DNA from: an uncultured bacterium
Lineage (GTDB): Bacteria > Verrucomicrobiota > Lentisphaeria > Victivallales > Victivallaceae
Assembly (NCBI GenBank): GCA_949286445.1
Contig: CASECL010000213.1
Coordinates: 1 to 7,510, forward strand
Reading direction: 5' to 3'
DNA length: 7,510 nt
The notes under the pieces: model-generated
What the model saw: the letters and a program-made list of their open reading frames with translations, nothing else
The model's database searches: none
Told to the model about the DNA's origin: nothing
Made by a program: the position numbers and the translations under genes
Part shown: in pieces, positions 5,357 through 7,510 of the stretch
Position numbering within the stretch: the stretch's first letter is position 1
Layout: each line of letters begins with the position of its first letter

Positions 5357-7003
5357 ATGTTGATTCGCAAGATTAATTCCGGGCTGATGAAACACAGCCG
5401 CTGGCTGTTCGGTATATTTACCGTGGTCATAATTATTTCCTTTGTCGGTTTTCTGACTCCGACGTCAAGCGTGTTCGGTATTTTCAACCCCAACGGTATC
5501 GGCACGGTAGGTACTGTTTACGGTGAAGATGTTGACATTGATACAATACAGGATCATGCCAGAAAGCTCAACACCATGCTGCGGCTGGTAAATCCCTACA
5601 TGACTCAGCAGATTCCCATTGAAGTGGTGTTCAACAATTATGCCATGACCAAATACGCGGAAAAACATGGCATTATCGCGACTGACAGCGATGTGGCTGA
5701 AGCCATCCGCCGGATGCCGGTATTCCAGAAAGACGGAAAGTTTGACCGGGAAACTTATGAAAATATATTGAGCGCGCTTTACAAGCGGGAGGGAATTTCC
5801 GGAGCGGATGTGTCGGATGCTCTGCGGCTCTTCATCCTCGGAAACAAGGTGAGGGAAAACACCTTTGCCAATCTGGTGACCAGTGATAATGAAGTACGCG
5901 CTTTTTATGATCTTAACAACCAGAAGTTTGATTACCGCAAGGTCAATTTCAAGGCAGAGGATTTCAAGAAGCAGGTGCAGACAAAAGGTTCTGACCTGAA
6001 AAAGTTCCTGGAGGATAATGCCAACCGGTACATTATGCCGGCTAAATTCAATGCTCTGGTTGTGGAATTTCCCTATGCCGGATTTGAGGCTGAGGCCGGA
6101 AAAACCCTGACACCGGAAAAGGTGAAAGAATATTATGAGTCACATCCGGACGAATTTCTGAAGGCCGCTTCTGCCAAAGATAAGGCTCCGGAAGTGATGC
6201 CTTTTGAGCAGGTGAAAGCCAAAGCGGAAAAACTTGCCCTTTCCGCCGCCGCGCGCAATATGGCGGCACAGGAAGCCCAGAAATTTGCCAAAGATATCTA
6301 TGAACAGGTGGAAAGTTCCGATGCTGATGATAAGGTGAAACTTTTCAATGCAATCCTTAAACAGCGTAAACTTTCTGCTGCGACTACCGGGATTTTTGAT
6401 GCAGAAGCGGAGAAAGCCGGAAAATATGATGAACCGGCTTTGATGGAGCAGATCTTTGCCGTCGGAGATATCGGCACTGTTACCAATGCAGTGTTCGGCA
6501 GGGATGCCGCTCTGGTCGCCTTTGTAACGGAGCTGGAACGTGCCCGTCCCAAGACTTTCGGCGAATGCGCTAAAGAACTGCAGGAGGATTTCATTGCTGC
6601 CGAAGCATTCAAACTGGCGGAAAAAGCGGCGGCGGATTTCTCTGCCAAAGTAATGAAAACTCCGGCAGGTGAGCGGGGAAAACTTTTTGCCGGTCAAATT
6701 GAAAATGGAAAAGTGGAGGAGAAAAAAGATGTTCTGATTCCCTTTGACGAGTGTTTCGGCGACTTGGAGAAAAATACCGTCCGTTCCCTCAAAGCCGGAG
6801 AGGCATCAGCTCCCGTGGTTATGCCGGAAGGTGTGATGGTAATTTATCTTGACCGTATCATCCCTGCTGACGGTAAAGAGTTTGCCAAAAATGAACTGGT
6901 GTGGAAAAGCAAGTGCCTGATGGACAAACTCAGCAAGGCGGAAAGCGAAATGAGCCGCGAACTGATGGAAAACACCAAAATAAATTCCCGTTATCTTCAG
7001 TAA
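5357..7003 (+). CDS. Membrane-anchored SurA/PpiD-like periplasmic folding factor
   Basis: This 548-residue protein has a short basic N-terminus (MLIRKINSGLMKHSR), one transmembrane helix at about residues 16-34 (LFGIFTVVIIISFVGFL) and a long soluble part expected in the periplasm, the PpiD layout. Residues about 50-200 resemble the SurA N-terminal chaperone domain: VYGEDVDIDTIQDHARKL, a helix pair, FQKDGKFDRETYENIL (123-138) and a helix ending near VRENTF. PpiD normally has a parvulin (PPIC) domain in the middle with an HIL strand and a GGDLGW-type loop. I see neither. Instead, residues about 251-320 are helical and charged. Two segments, about 363-395 (EQIFAVGDIGTVTNAVFG onward) and 475-503 (VRSLKAGEASAPVVMPEG onward), each resemble only the C-terminal strand part of a parvulin domain. 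It may therefore be a chaperone without isomerase activity. AGGAG (5338-5342) lies 14 nt before the ATG, a long spacing, but the start fits family N-termini. Likely co-transcribed with argH and dgt. Confidence 0.75.
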   Translation: MLIRKINSGLMKHSRWLFGIFTVVIIISFVGFLTPTSSVFGIFNPNGIGTVGTVYGEDVDIDTIQDHARKLNTMLRLVNPYMTQQIPIEVVFNNYAMTKYAEKHGIIATDSDVAEAIRRMPVFQKDGKFDRETYENILSALYKREGISGADVSDALRLFILGNKVRENTFANLVTSDNEVRAFYDLNNQKFDYRKVNFKAEDFKKQVQTKGSDLKKFLEDNANRYIMPAKFNALVVEFPYAGFEAEAGKTLTPEKVKEYYESHPDEFLKAASAKDKAPEVMPFEQVKAKAEKLALSAAARNMAAQEAQKFAKDIYEQVESSDADDKVKLFNAILKQRKLSAATTGIFDAEAEKAGKYDEPALMEQIFAVGDIGTVTNAVFGRDAALVAFVTELERARPKTFGECAKELQEDFIAAEAFKLAEKAAADFSAKVMKTPAGERGKLFAGQIENGKVEEKKDVLIPFDECFGDLEKNTVRSLKAGEASAPVVMPEGVMVIYLDRIIPADGKEFAKNELVWKSKCLMDKLSKAESEMSRELMENTKINSRYLQ

Positions 7004-7063
7004 AAAACAGGAGATTTACGGATAGAGAATTTGACCGGAAACTGACAGGCGCATTTATTCCCT

Positions 7064-7510
7064 ATGAGCATGGAGTGGAGAAAACTGCTTTGTCCGGGGC
7101 GTCTCGGCAAAGCAGATAAGGACGGCGGCGGAGTAATTGATCAGGCCAGATCCCCTTTTCAGCGGGATTTTGACCGGGTGGTGTTTTCCTCCGCTTTCCG
7201 CCGGCTTCAGGATAAAACTCAGGTTTTCCCGCTGGCGGAAAATGATTACGTCCGTACCCGGCTTACCCACAGTATGGAGACGGCGACTATTGCCCGTTCT
7301 CTCGGTACCGGGGTGGGAGTGAAACTCTGTCAGGATTTCGATGTTGGCGGGGCTACGCCAAGCGACATCGGCGCGGTAGCCGCCGCGGCATCTCTGGCGC
7401 ATGATATTGGAAATCCGCCGCTGGGACACGGGGGGGAAGAGGCAATCCGGTATTGGTTCACCGGGAGCGGTACGGGATTGAAGCTGGCGGGGGAAATGTC
7501 AGAGTCAGAA
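7064..7510 (+). CDS. dgt: dGTPase (dNTP triphosphohydrolase), 5' part only
   Basis: This is the first 149 codons of an HD-domain deoxyguanosinetriphosphate triphosphohydrolase, a cytoplasmic metal-dependent enzyme that hydrolyses dGTP to deoxyguanosine and triphosphate. Visible motifs are SPFQRDFDRVVFSSAFRRLQ (30-49), KTQVFPL (51-57), RTRLTHSME (64-72) with first HD ligand His69, and LAHDIGNPPLGHGGEEAI (111-128) with the His113-Asp114 pair. The opening M-x-W-x-x-LL and the PFQRDFDR block resemble the Bacteroides/Dgt-type enzymes. The frame stays open to the window edge, so the rest of the gene lies outside. ATG codons at 7064 and 7070 are both possible starts. An in-frame TGA at 7043-7045 rules out anything further upstream. 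Only weak ribosome binding sequence (GACAGG, 7044-7049) precedes them. It lies 60 nt after the SurA-like gene with no terminator visible between. Confidence 0.92.
   Translation, partial: MSMEWRKLLCPGRLGKADKDGGGVIDQARSPFQRDFDRVVFSSAFRRLQDKTQVFPLAENDYVRTRLTHSMETATIARSLGTGVGVKLCQDFDVGGATPSDIGAVAAAASLAHDIGNPPLGHGGEEAIRYWFTGSGTGLKLAGEMSESE

Noticed and set aside
4955..5505. Overlapping 146- and 175-codon open frames on the minus strand across the end of argH and the start of the SurA-like gene
   Set aside because: Both proteins read as low-information Ser/Arg/Pro-rich shadow translations. The plus-strand genes explain the region fully.
6140..6697. 185-codon open frame on the minus strand inside the SurA-like gene
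   Set aside because: The Phe/Arg/Gly-rich translation is typical of the antisense of a Lys/Glu/Ala-rich coding region, and no start signal supports it.
1..7510. Mobile element, CRISPR array, phage or defence system
   Set aside because: I saw no transposase, integrase, spaced direct repeats or toxin-antitoxin-like pairs. The dGTPase can be antiviral in some contexts, but here it has an ordinary housekeeping-type sequence and neighbours.

Overview
The window reads as an ordinary, densely coded chromosomal segment of a Gram-negative, diderm bacterium. The evidence is an LPS heptosyltransferase, an acidic-aminosugar nucleotide dehydrogenase and a membrane-anchored periplasmic SurA/PpiD-like folding factor. 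Base composition looks intermediate and all genes look alike in style. There are no transposases, phage genes, tRNAs, rRNAs or CRISPR repeats. The protein styles (SurA-N protein with a short basic N-terminus and one membrane anchor, Bacteroides-type dGTPase, WaaF and TviB/WbpO-like enzymes) would fit the PVC group, possibly a Lentisphaerota-like bacterium. That placement is a guess that only a database search can settle.

Left part, minus strand, read right to left: a fold-type III PLP amino-acid decarboxylase resembling ornithine decarboxylase (2571-3734), a TviB/WbpO-type UDP-N-acetylhexosamine 6-dehydrogenase (1260-2519) and a WaaF-like heptosyltransferase (165-1253). The dehydrogenase and heptosyltransferase are only 6 nt apart and are probably translationally coupled. 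The decarboxylase is separated from them by 51 nt that hold a perfect 16-bp GC-rich palindrome. Beyond waaF lie overlapping hairpins, then a well-formed minus-strand promoter (TTGAAA, 17 nt, TATATT) and the first 13 codons of another minus-strand gene cut by the window edge.

Middle: a roughly 200-bp AT-rich divergent intergenic region (3735-3935) with a striking T8-GC-A9-T7 tract. It separates the decarboxylase from argH.

Right part, plus strand: argH (argininosuccinate lyase, last step of arginine synthesis), a SurA/PpiD-like membrane-anchored protein in which I cannot find a canonical parvulin domain, and the 5' two-fifths or so of a dGTPase gene (dgt) that runs off the right edge. The gaps of 50 and 60 nt have no evident terminator, so these three may be co-transcribed.

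The two arms share two loose themes. Arginine/ornithine/polyamine metabolism lies on either side of the divergent promoter, and envelope construction is represented by LPS glycosyl transfer, acidic sugar supply and envelope protein folding. I found no convincing undescribed multi-gene system. The points most worth a second look are the parvulin-less PpiD-like protein, the A/T-tract divergent promoter region, and the pairing of a decarboxylase with surface-sugar genes.
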